From NCBI RefSeq assembly GCF_030704535.1, contig NC_081819.1, forward strand, positions 16,397,501-16,461,500: 64,000 nt of DNA, given 5' to 3'. Below are positions 23,069 to 34,655 of the stretch, one piece after another. The stretch comes from Vitis vinifera. Taxonomy: Eukaryota; Streptophyta; Magnoliopsida; Vitales; Vitaceae. How positions within the stretch are numbered: position 1 is the first letter of the stretch; every line of letters begins with the position of its first letter. The notes below the pieces were generated by a model that saw only the letters and a list, made by a program, of their open reading frames with translations, made no database searches and was not told the DNA's origin. Position numbers and translations under genes: made by a program.

Positions 23069-25604
23069 TGTAGACCCCCATTTAGGCATGGGTCACATTT
23101 TTCTCTATTTGTTTTTGCAAATCACATTTTTAGCCAGGTGTCACTATCCCAGCGGGCCACGTGTCGCATCCTTAGTGGTCATAAGGAATCAACTTCGCTT
23201 TTTGAAGCTGCAGTAAGACTTTGACACATGGAGAAACTTTCTGGAGGGGGGTCCCGCAGGCCGTCAAGGGGCACGGATCAGAGAGAAAAAGGTGGCTGCA
23301 GAAGGAGTGTTGTAGAAAAGGTGGCTACTGCAGAGATCGTTTGAGAGGACAACATTGTAGTGCAGCAACAGGGAGAGTGGTTGGGCAAGCCATGCTTGCT
23401 GACCAGTGAACAGTAGGGCAGAGGAAGGAAAAAAAAAAGAACAAGTGAAAAACAGGAGGAAGGAGCAGGAGGTTGAAGGAAAAAAGGGGTATTGGAGAGA
23501 TATTTTGAGAGGAGGGGGTACTCGTTTAGCTGAGGGGCAGCAAACTATGAGAGGTGAGAGACTTTTGGGTGTTGGTAGGGAGATATTTTGAGGAAGAAGG
23601 AGATCTTTTCAGGAGGGCTTTTGGCTGGTTTTTGAGAGAATGGTTTAAAGAGAAGAGATGAGAGTTTAGCCAGAGACGCCTAGCTAGAGAAGAAGCTTTC
23701 AGGTATGACTATCACTCTTTTACATCTCTTGTGATTATTTGAATACTCATTAATCTGTTTGGGGTGGATAATGAAGGCCACCAGTCTTCTTGTTGAAGTA
23801 TGACCCTGCATTTGTGTTTGCCATTGTCCATTTTAACTTGCTCTAATCCTACTGTGATTATGAAATGCTTGAGAATCATGAGGGTGGTTGCATTTGATAT
23901 GGTTTATCCACCTGCTCAGAAGATTCATGGATGATTCATGAAATGGATTTTCTGATATTTTTCTTTATTTATTCATCTTCTTTCACGCCCTGTTTCTCTA
24001 CTTCCCCTGTTTCTTGATATCCGTCCATGGTACACATCCATTTTCTCATCCCTGCTCCAAAGAGATCCTAGAAAATCTGGAGTAGTTGTCATGGCAGCAA
24101 AGCTCACCTCATCAGCATCCCCATACCCATTTTCGTTTATTATTCATCGTTTTATCCAGCACGCCTATGTCCCTATCCATCACTCCACTCCCATTCCCGT
24201 TTATCTTCATCATGCGTAAACCCCCACACATGGCATTGCTCATTCCACTCGGATGCCTCACATCCGGAATTCTGCCCGGCAACATTCTACCTCATCCGGA
24301 TGTCTCTCATCCGGAATTCTTCCCCCCGTCTCATTCCACCCGGACATATCGCATCTGGAATCCTTCTCGCCTCATTTCACCCGGACATATCGCATCCGGA
24401 AATCTTCCCCGCCTCATTCCACCCAGGTGTCTCACATCCGGATTTCTTCTCCGCCGACATTCCATCCGGATGTCTCGCATCCGGAATTCTCTCTCCGCCG
24501 ACATTCCATCCGGATATCTCACATCCGGAATTTTCCCTGCCGACTTTCCACCCGAACGTAAATTCTCACTCCTTCCATCCGGATATTCACAGCCGCCATT
24601 CTGTCCGACCAACATTCCACCTTCTCCGGATGTCTCACATCCGGAATTCTACCCGGTCAACATTCTACCTTATCCGGATGTATCACATCCGGATCTGAAG
24701 GTCAACTTCTTTCCACCTCATGACTTTAAGCATGTCCATCTGTGCATGGCCGCCTTCCCCAAGTCCAACTGTGTAAATGTTTTCTCTAATTCAGGTTATT
24801 TCAAAATAATTTCAAATCATCAAAATTTTCTATCCTTCATCCTTAGCATTTTTCTTTAGGTTTCAAAAGTCCACTTCTCAGTATAACTTTGCTGCCATTT
24901 TTTTTTTCCTTTTGGCAGGCAATCTTCACAATCCCATGGCTTTAAAATGTTTTAAAGTAAGTAGGAATTTTAATTTTGTAATTTCAGATAATGGAATTTA
25001 TGGAATTAGTTCATGCAAAATAAAACAGGGCTTTGGTGGGGGCCCTACATAAGTGACTGTATAATTGATTGATTGATTGGTTGATTTAATTGCCATGCAT
25101 GATTGATGTTATTCTACTCTATAGCATGCTCAAAAATATTCCTTAATTGTGCATTAACCCCACTTCTTGATAGCGCATAACGGCTCGTCGTCTAGGTACA
25201 TATCTATTCCCATTCTGGTATTTCTATATGCATGCTTTGATTTCTCATATGTGCATGATAGTTCCGGGTATTCATTGATTTCCTCATCAATTGTCATGTC
25301 AGCTTCATTTTATTAGTAGAGACCCGTTTTAGGGACTTAGAGGGGTGCTACGGTCTTTACCGTACCTTCCCGATAAGTAACCTGACCCCCGAACCCGATC
25401 CGATTTTTCGCAGACCAACCTTTTTCAAAACGAGGAGTCACACTTAGGGTTTTTCTTTCTTATTTTGTTTACCCTTTAAAAATAAAACAAAAATAAGTGA
25501 CGACTCCAAATAATTTTTTTTAACCGATTAAATCATTTTTCAAAATAAAAAATCGAGCTCGCCATCAAGTGGGAAACGCATTGAGCCGAAATGCGGGGTC
25601 CACA
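23069..25604 (+). mobile_element. Solo LTR of a gypsy family related to the neighbouring element
   Basis: It begins TGTAGACCCC and ends GGGGTCCACA, a terminal inverted repeat. The flanks are GAAGT (23,064-23,068) and AAAGT (25,605-25,609), a 5 bp target duplication with one mismatch. The last 575 bp match the LTR at 14,771-15,345 in reverse. No primer site, coding region or second LTR is attached, so it is best read as the product of recombination between the two LTRs of a full element. A consensus donor (TTCAG/GTATGA, about 23,700) sits at the place equivalent to that in the other LTR. Confidence 0.8.
24240..24705. repeat. CCGGAT-rich minisatellite inside the solo LTR
   Basis: About ten imperfect units of 41-48 bp, each with the core CATCCGGATGTCTCACATCC followed by GGAATTCT and a spacer ending in ACATTCCA. 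Each full unit holds the palindrome ATCCGGAT and two half-matching TCCGGA sites, so units can pair with themselves. The unit length and composition leave several frames open at once, on both strands (for example 24,086-24,859 plus and 24,331-24,615 minus). This is a repeat artefact, not evidence for a protein. Confidence 0.8.
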
Positions 25605-25935
25605 AAAGTATATCTCAACTTACATCAATTAAGAGGAGATATATTAAGCAAATGAAGGATAAAAATGATTAATGATAAAATAAATAATATATAAATTAGT
25701 ATTATGTGTTAATGATTTATGTTGTTAGAGTGTGGCAGAGATTTTCATTTTTTTTAAATACATTTCACTGTAGTGTAGATATTTTTTGTATAAGAGTTTT
25801 TAAATTGTAATATGGATTTTTTTAGTAGGCTGCTTTTTTTTTTTGCATATATATAGTTGTTTTTTTTCAGTAATATTTTGTTATCTCAGTAATTCAAAAG
25901 AAATAAAAATTATTTATCCCACATCGCTTCAAAAC
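25605..25935 (+). repeat. Inverted partner of 31,735-32,000
   Basis: The stretch with CAATTAAGAGGAGATATATT, ACATTTCACTGTAGTGTAGA, TTTTTGTATAAGAGTTTTTAAA and ATTTATCCCACATCGC matches the reverse complement of 31,735-32,000 in the same order. The end near ATCCCACATCGC leads into the head of segment copy B (compare about 1065-1085 in copy A). Confidence 0.7.
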
Positions 25936-28900
25936 TAAAAATATTATATATATTTAATAAAACTTTGATTTTCTTAAAAAAAATGAAGTAAAGTCAATGC
26001 GTCTAATTCTAGATAGGCAGCATTAATTTATCTTGGAGTGCCTAATTCTAGATACGCAGCATTAATTTATCTAATTCTGCTGCTTCATATGGTTTCATAT
26101 ATTAATCCTTTTAATTTATCTAATCCTTAGCATTCTGACGCAAGCTTCATATGTTTCATATATTAATCCTTTTAATTTATCTAATGGTTTCATATATTAA
26201 TCCTTTTATTTCCATTTACGTTGGAACAATTATTGTTGGTAAAAAACTTAGGACGGAGGCTATTAGGCCCATTTTATTTATATATATGCTACTTGAATAA
26301 ACCATTAAGCAATTTGTCTTTTGTACTATCTTAGTTTACTTCTATATATAAAATGTTACCCTAAATGTCTTTTTTTGTAATAAGTTATTTCCTATCAAAA
26401 AGACTAATGGTGGAGGAGCAGTTACCCCTGTACCCCTGTAGGCCATCACCGAAGGAAGATTAAGCAATTTGTCTTTAGTACTATCTTAGAAACAATCCTA
26501 GTAAAAGAGACGCTTTCAATAATAATCTAAACAAGTAGGTTTATCAATGGTTGAATCCATAGAAATATAATCTCCTTATGCATTATGAATTATATTCAAT
26601 AATTTGAATTTCTTATCCAGTTGGTGGGAGAGTTGATTTTTTACCATTACATAAGCCAAAGGGGATTACGATCCTTTCAAAAGACAAAAATTTTAAGAAA
26701 CATTACCAGCTCAAAGAATTTATAAATAAGTACTAAAAAATTTTAACCCTTCACAATGTCATCATACCCATAATCCCATGGCTCATAAATCAATGGTTAT
26801 CAAACTCACATGTTATATTTGATTGATAGGATAAAATATGTATATTTTATGATATTATTTTTAATAAAATATTATATTTAATGAACATAATATACTTTGA
26901 AATATGTTGTATTATGTTATATAATATGTACAAATATTTTTTATATACTGAATAATATATATAATAATAATATTTTATAATAAATTTTATACAAATTTTT
27001 TAGTTTTTAAATTTTAAATTTAATATTTTTAACAGAATATATAGATATATTAAGGCAGAAAAAAAAACCTTCAACGAAATCTGAAGGTCTGTGATCAAGC
27101 CAGAAGATATCCTCCCTATTTATTTTTCTTTAAATTGGAAAATACCATAAAGTTTATTATCTTCATCAGCACATTGACAACCGAAACTCAAGTAATTTGA
27201 AATGCCCACGCTATGCAACAAAACAACCTTTTGCAAATTCTTAGAAAAATCTTAACAAAGCCAAAATTTCTTTCTTTGCATGTGTCTTTTGACAGCTAAA
27301 AAAGGAGGATAAAAAACTTAGCACTTACCCACATTTTATAAAGTAGAATTTTCAGGTCCAGAGCCATCATCTAGTCAAGAAAGCAGAAGAACAAAGAGAA
27401 AGGGAATTAACGACAAGCAAATGGAAACATATATGAAACTATTATTTTTCTTGAAATACAACTCATGAGAGAGAATTGAACCATATAACCTTGTAATATA
27501 AAATCAAAGCATTGTAGACATGAAAACATTTTGAATCCAAAAGCGTAAATTAAAATAGATCATAACATGTTTTGACATCAAAGATTCTTTTATTTTCTCA
27601 ACACAAATCACTGATCGAAATTCCATGGCAAAATGAAGAGGAAAAAGAATTACATTCACATATCTTCACAATAAACTAACCTCAAATCACAGAAGCCTGC
27701 AATCACAATTTGGCGTACAACGATGATGTCCTTGCAGCAAAAATAGCTCGGTGGAGGAATGCTCATAGTCCACTAGGAGGCCTGAAAGAGACTACTTGGA
27801 CAGAGAACAGGGCATTACAACCTTTTGAAGAGAGGTCTAGCGGGAACTACACAAACAGAGTAGCATTTTGCTTGCCGATAACCAACACAAACTACTTTAT
27901 ACCATTGGACAGAGACTACTTCTTTCTCTTGAACAGAAACTATCCCTCTCAAAAGATTTAAACTTTATACCAAACAAAATAGAGACAAGACAGATTTGCA
28001 AATCAACACAAACCCCAATTTCTCTTTATTTCCTATGCTATGAAGAAAACCAAACAAAGATCCCCAATTTCTTCACCAACCAAAACAATTTTTTTTTTTA
28101 AAAAAAAAAAAAGCCTCAACATAAACTAACCCAATTTCGAAAACCCTGGACTGACAATGAGATTGACTGAACTGAGATTACGAGAGATCGCCGCCGGTGA
28201 GATATGGAGAGACAGATGAGATTCGTAGTGGAACAGGGTGTAGACTGTTGAGCACTCTTTTGAGCTTGCCGAACCCGGCTTCCCTCTGCTCCCACGGCGA
28301 CAGAATGAGGCGAATAGTTGGTATGTTGTTAAATTTGGTATTTTGTTAAATCAAGTTGATGAATATGGTTTTATATTTCCATATAAATATATATATTTCC
28401 CTTCTTACCACTCTATAATATAATATATGACGTGGGTTAATCACTATTACCTTTTTATTTATATATAAAAAATATATAAATAATGAAATAATGTTTTGAA
28501 GACACAATTTTTGTATTTTTTTTATATTAAAATTATCTTTTAAAAATACTTCAATAAAAACTAAAAAGTAATAAAATCCGTAGATGTTCTTACCAATCAC
28601 ATTTTTTAGACACTAAAATAAAACTACTTAATCATATCCCAAGTGTATCCTCTATTTCAACATCCAATAATAAATTATAATAACAAGGATGAATCAACAA
28701 CATTGATTTAACTTAATAGCTGAAATAATATAATTAAAATTTATTTATTTTTAATCTTTTACATTTTTTTTTTTCAAATCTTTATTTAATTATTCAAATT
28801 TGTATAAAATTATAAATGGATCAAGACAAGAAATTTATGTAAATAATTAACTTTACTTATTTTCAAAAAAATTATTTATTTTAAAATTTTTAATGTTTAT

Positions 28901-29990
28901 TTATTTTTCGGTTGCTTTTTCTTTGTTCAAATTCTTTGAAAATAAACCTCTATAAATGAACTATACTTCATGTATATAAAATAAATTTTTTTTTTAAACT
29001 ATAAAATTAGAAAAACATGAAAAAAATAATAATAATTTATATATAAAAAAAAAGTAGGAAAAAAATGAAATTGAGTCATGTCTAGAAAGTAACAATAAAA
29101 AAAATAAAATTAAACAAGAGTAGTGTGCTGAGCATACAATCTTATGACAGTTTACTAAAATCAGCATTTTCAGGAATAATATACTGAAATTGTGGCACAA
29201 AGTGCCATAATTTTATCAATTTTTTTAAAGTACCGCTTTGTACAAATTATTTTTAAATTTACCATAAATTTATCAAAAATCCGGCTAATAAAACCCTTTG
29301 GAACATGATCGGCCCTTTCCAATTCCCATTCAATGGTCAGTTCTTCTGAAAACACTGCTTAATGCCCTCAACCTTTCACCCATGGAAGAACGAGAAGACT
29401 CACCTGCAACAGCCCAAAACTCTTAAACACCCACCTCTGTGCAAGGAGTGCAAATTGAATCTATCAAAGTACACATGCCCAGGTTGCTCTGTGCCCTCCT
29501 GTAGTCTTCCTTGTGTTGAAGCTCACAAGCAACACACTGGGTGTACGGGCAAGAGGCAGCGGACCCAGTTCGGCCCCATCGCATCATTATTTACTTTGCA
29601 GTTTGGGGCATTCGAACCCTGACCTGGGTTCAATCCAGGGCTACCGTTAAACTATGACGCTCTTTGATCATATACATTCAATTTAAATTCATCTTAGTTC
29701 ATCATTAAAAAAAAAAAAAAACCTAATTCTAATTATTTTTTAAAAATTATATTTAATTGATTAATAAAAATATATAAATCAATATTATAATTTTTTAATA
29801 AGTCTTTTTTTATATTATTTATATAATAATTAAATATAAAAAATATATCATCATTTATTTCATATTATTAAATGTATTTGAATTAAATAAGTTATAATTT
29901 TAATGTTAAATGTATCATAAGTTATCTCATTAACCCTATTCTAAAAAATTGTTCCCATTTCACTTTTAAATTTTTTATATTTATCCTTTT
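25850..29990 (+). repeat. Segmental duplication, broken copy B
   Basis: Three islands of copies A and C appear in order. 25,870-25,960 matches the head (AAAAATTATTTATCCCACATCG). 26,215-26,270 matches the membrane-protein exon (GGAACAATTATTGTTGGTAAAAAACTT). 28,165-28,230 matches the GC-rich exon-like block (GATCGCCGCCGGTGAGATATGG). 29,630-29,960 matches the AT-rich tail (GGGTTCAATCC, then CATTAAAA and CCTAATTCTAATTATT). Between the islands lies sequence not present in A or C, including a fragment of another gene at 29,382. No intact gene is supported in 26,290-28,150; the frame at 27,710-27,961 is unrecognised. Confidence 0.6.
29382..29595 (+). pseudogene. First-exon fragment of a HIT zinc-finger protein (box C/D snoRNA protein 1-like)
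   Basis: The second half encodes a HIT-type zinc finger: CKECKLNLSKYTCPGC, CSLPCVEAHKQHTGC, then KRQRTQFGPI. Its ligands Cys-x2-Cys, Cys-x2-Cys and the Cys/His/His/Cys tail are all present, with the spacing of plant BCD1/ZNHIT6-like proteins, which help assemble box C/D snoRNPs in the nucleus. The natural-looking ATG at 29,382 gives MEEREDSPATAQNS and then a stop at 29,424-29,426; the finger is in another frame, so a frameshift separates them. Similarity ends near 29,595 without a donor or further exons. It is a truncated gene fragment set in copy B. Confidence 0.75.
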
Positions 29991-31734
29991 AAATTTGAAT
30001 GTTCTTATTTTAAAATATTAAAAATATAAATTTATTTTAAAAAAAGCTAAAATATAAATAATAATGATAATAATAAAATTCTAATATTTTATAAATTAAA
30101 ATTAATTTAATAAGATAAATAATAAATTATATATTATGACCGATATATCATTACATATATATATTTTATTCATAACAATATTTATGTCAATTATATTTAA
30201 CTTTAAAATGTGAATTTTTATTTATTTTATAATTTATAGTTTTTTCAAATATTTTCATGAATTTTTAATAATTTTTACTTTATATATTTTTGTCAAAATA
30301 TCAATTGATATTTCCAATATATCTGTAAAATTTAAATACTGATATATCCATATTTATAGATATTTCAAACCTTCATGAGTTGTAAAACTTGAAAATGAAA
30401 GTAGTCGTGATTTAAGCTCAAAAATTAGCCTAAAAATTAAACCAAAGGGGCCTACAAAATACTAATCAAATGGGCTTGAAAGTGAAACATGAAAATGGGT
30501 CAGACAAAAGGATAAAAAAAACCATAAAATTAAAAATGAAATTGATTAAATTCATAAATTTGGAACAAAGAAATGAGGACAAATTGAGCTAAAAAAACTT
30601 TAATAGTAAAAAAGACTTTGGGCAAATTTTGGTTTCCATAAAAATAATTTTTTTTTTATTCTGGTCCTAAACAATAATTTCAACTTATTTAATAAATAGA
30701 AATGAATTTGATTTGTCATTCCTATTATATGTTTTAATGTTCTAAACATGACCTAAATGTATTTTGGTTCTAATTATATGACACAAATTTATTTTTCAGC
30801 TCAAAGTGGCTACCATCATATTTCAAAATAAAATTTTAAAACTTGTGATAATAAGATAATGTAAACTAAATTTAAGTTATATCAAAATAACTTTAAAGAA
30901 AACAATAACTTATAATTCAATTAATCATAATTTTAAATTCATGTAAACTTGTAAGTTATTAATAAATTAATATAAATATGCCTTATTAAAAATTTCAAAA
31001 TAAAAAATAACAATAATAGAACTTTAAATAATGAAAAATAAACTAAAATAAATAGTAATTATTTAATTAAATTATAAAAATTAAAAATTAAAAAATTAAA
31101 AAATAATAATAATGAAATGTTAGATTAATGAAAAATAAATCAAGATAAATAGTTGTTATTTAGTTATATTTCAAAAATAAAACAATTTCAAAATTTCAAA
31201 ATAAAAAATAATAATAATACAATGTTAAACTAATGAAAAATAAATTAATATAAACATGTCTTGTTATTTATTTAAATTTTAAAAATAAAAATTTATAATA
31301 ATTGAATAGTTGTTATTTAATTAAATTTAATAATAATAATAATAATAATAATCAAACGTTAAATTAATAAAAAAATAAATTAATACAAACACGTTTTATA
31401 TAGTTGTAATTTAATTAAATTTCAAAAATAAAAAATTTTAGAATTAAAAAGTTTCAACAAAAAAAAAAAAAAAAATCCAAATAAGGGTTTATAGATTCAT
31501 CTTTTGGGTGTGGGGGCTTGCATGGGGGAGAATCTTATAAATGTAGAGGGTGTGGAAGTGTGGAATGCACATGGAAGCTCAATTTGTTTGTGATTTGTTT
31601 AAGAAAAATAAATTTACAATTTGTAATTCGATTGTCAATTGTAATAGAAGTCACTCTTATAGATTGACTTTACCTTGTTTCTTCAAGAAAATCGAAGTCT
31701 TATTAAATAAATCTAACATTCTTAGTTTTTAAGC
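29990..31734. other. Gene-free AT-rich stretch
   Basis: Composed of AT-rich words with several diverged direct copies of AAATTAAAAATAAAATTTCAAAA-like sequence and ATA/AAT runs (for example 31,328-31,352). No coding frame with gene-like composition is seen. The frame at 31,550-31,732 is unrecognised. Confidence 0.6.
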
Positions 31735-32000
31735 GATGTGGGATAACTAATTTTTATTTCCTTTGAATCACTGAAATAACATAATATCATAGAAAAAAAC
31801 TATATATATATATAGAAAAGAAAAAAAAATCATACTAAAATTTAAAAATTCTTATACAAAGAAATCTTTACACCACCATGAAATGTATTTGCTACACTTT
31901 AACAAGGTAAACCATTGACATACAATACTAATACATTATTTTTTTTCTTTTATTTCTTTCATTTATTCAATATATCTCCTCTTAATTGAAGTTGGGATAT
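31735..32000 (-). repeat. Inverted partner of 25,605-25,935
   Basis: Starts GCGATGTGGGATAACTAATT and ends near CTCCTCTTAATTGAAGTTGGG; the reverse complement follows 25,610-25,930. Between 32,000 and 32,927 only AT-rich DNA without recognisable genes is seen. Confidence 0.7.
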
Positions 32001-33991
32001 ACTTATCTTTTATTTTTAACAATTTTAATTTTTTCATTTAATTTTACGAATAAAAAATAAAAATTTGTTGGTGATAAAATTTACAAAAAAGAATACAAAT
32101 ATATCCAAGAAAATTTGACGGCTTAAAACATTTTTTGATAGATTGAAATTTGTTATCAAATTTTATTATTAAGTTTTGAAGTTGGAAAACATTAATAAGA
32201 TATAATGTTTTACAATTAAAAAGACATTGAAGAAAAAAAATACATTAAAAATTATATTGAAGTTATCTCGTTCATGTAGAGCAAATTTTTCAATAATATA
32301 TGTAGTTGAAAATAAATAAAAAATAAAATATATTTTAAAAAAATTAAACTTGAATTTATATCAACATTATACACGCCTTGAATTAGTGAGTGGTAATGTT
32401 TATTTTACAATTTTTTTTTAATGATACATGTAGTGATAATTTAAAATAATTTAATGGTAAATTATAAATAAAATAGTGGAAATTGAATAGTTTTATGGTA
32501 TTAAATAAATGATGAGCATTTTTGAAAGAAAAAAAGAAAAGGATAAAATACTTTAACTTTTATAGATAAAAAGACTTTTTTCATATTCAATAACTTTTAT
32601 TTGATATAAATGAAAATGAATATTTTTTTAGAGGGATTTTTAGGTGAAAATGTTTTACAATTTGTTCTTAAGATAGTACCGATTTTAAAATTAATTAAAA
32701 TAATATATAAATATAAATGACATAAATAACTCTTTATCATAATTATCTTTCCAATCTTTTATTTTTTTCTCTCTCTTTATTATTTATTAGAAACTTCTTA
32801 TAGAAAAAAACATATTAATACCATTATTTTGAAAATTCATTAATACAAAAAAAAAAAAACCAAAATGAAGTATGTCCATTTTTATCGTGAAATTATTACT
32901 AAGGAAACCACAAAAGAAAAAAAAAATTTCTTCTACAATCTAAAATACTATTACCATAACCATTTGATAGGAAAAATCATAGAAAAAAATATAATAAATA
33001 AAATAAAAATTCAAAATTCTTATTAAAAATCATTTAATTGGAATAATAAAAAGATATGATACTATCATTATTAATTATTAAAAATTAATAATTAAAATTA
33101 ATTTAAAGTTAATTCATATTAAAAAAAAAAATCATTCTAAATACCAAGAGGTATGATATGATACACATCATTACTAAGTATTAAAAATTAATTTTGGAAT
33201 TCGAAGGATACAATCTATTAAAAATTGAAACTTAAAATTAATTTTCAAAAATTAGATTATCAATATTCTACCTATGTGGATTTATCATAATAATAAATTT
33301 TAATTTAAATAATTGAAATGAAATAGTGATAAAATTAATGTTTAAATGATTAAAAAACAAATATATAACCACTTACTTATAAAAAAAATATAAATAATAA
33401 AGAAATGTAAAAGATAATAATAAAATTTGATAGACTTTTTATTTTTTGAGTTAGGTTTATTTTTTGATATATATATATATATATATATTTTGAGTTAAGT
33501 TAATTATAACATATATATTTTTTTTGTCTTTGATATGGTGTTATCTGCAGTTTTAAAAGAAATGAAAATTATTTATCCCACTTCAAAACTAAAAATATTA
33601 TATAGATTTATTAATTCCTTACAAAATACAAGTACAACCAACATGCAAGCAGTCAGAGGATAAATGGGTGTAGAGAAAATTTAAGGCATCGAGCCTTGTA
33701 GATGATAAAAGGATACTCTGCATATATCTCAAAGCGCGTGTAAAAACGGCGCGTATACCTGATAGTTAAAAAAAAACCCAGGATGATTTGGGATCGTAGC
33801 ATAAAAAGGTCGCAGTCAAAAATAGTCAAAAATCGTAGTCGCAGACAAAAGTCAAAAACGGGAGGCTCACTACCCCTGAGAAAGGGTAGAGCTTGTATAT
33901 ATATTTTGGGGTACTCTGAGAAAGGGTAGAGCTACAAATATATATTTTGGGGTACTCTGAGAAAGAGTAGCTACACCTGCATCTGCGCTTC

Positions 33992-34655
33992 ATGGACAGA
34001 CAACGGTATGCTGAGAAAGCTTTTATTATTGAATTTCAGTAATTAATTGAGCTTTTATTATTGAATTTCAGTAATTAATTGTTGATTAAACACTCAAAGT
34101 AATTTCATTTCTTGGCATCACAGTGAGCAAGATCAAGGATCAAGTGAATCCCTTGAGATCCAAGTTTTTTTCGGCTATCTTTCAATTTTGGGTGGTCTCC
34201 TTGCAGTAAAGAATCAAGGCGGCGTTAGCGTTTCCCTGTTCGAAGAACATAAAAAGATTATATATGTTTTTGTTATTGTTATTTCAATCTATGTTGCAAC
34301 GATTATTGTTGGTAAAAAGCTTGGGACGAAGGCTATTGAGCCCATTCGACTCCTCGCTGCCACAATTGCCCCAATCTTACTCTTCTTGATTGTAGTTCCA
34401 GAATTAGGATGGCCGGCGCTTGGTTTATGGGTCATCCTTGCAGCAAAAATGGCATGGGACTACTTACGACAACTATATCATTGGCTTGGTTCATGCTGCG
34501 TACGGCCTTCTCAAAACACTCCAAGTGATACTGATCAACAGCCTTGTGGAGATCTTTCTCAAAACACTCCAAGTGATACTGATCAACAGCCTTGTGTAGA
34601 TCTTGTTTCAATTTCTATTCCTCCGACGGATGGATTACAACTCTCTCACAACTAA
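33992..34655 (+). CDS. Small multi-pass membrane protein of unknown function (two exons)
   Basis: Exon 1 is 33,992-34,005 (ATGGACAGACAACG, then donor GTATGC). Exon 2 is 34,124-34,655 after the acceptor CATCACAG. Joined, they keep one frame of about 181 residues ending in TAA. The start is polar (EQDQGSSES). Hydrophobic stretches follow: around FFGYLSILGGLLAV, around IIYVFVIVISIYVATIIVG, and a long one from LLAATIAPILLF through GWPALGLWVILAAK, so two to four membrane passes are likely. The tail has two perfect 16-residue repeats (SQNTPSDTDQQPC plus GDL or VDL). I do not recognise the family. The two-exon model is inferred from splice signals and frame agreement. Copies A and B hold damaged versions. 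Confidence 0.55.
34509..34604 (+). repeat. 48 bp in-frame tandem duplication
   Basis: Two copies of a 48 bp unit starting TCTCAAAACACTCCAAGTGA, differing at one or two sites, encode the repeated C-terminal SQNTPSDTDQQPC segment. The unit length is a multiple of three, so the frame is kept. Copy A has a single version near 2250-2305. Confidence 0.85.

Noticed and set aside
24086..24859. 257-codon open frame with repeated SHPEF/PDVSHPE words
   Set aside because: It is read through a minisatellite; overlapping frames on both strands are equally open and the sequence is part of a solo LTR.
27710..27961. 83-codon frame beginning MAYNDDVLAAKIARW
   Set aside because: No recognised family, no splice context and no second copy in the other segments; too short to support.
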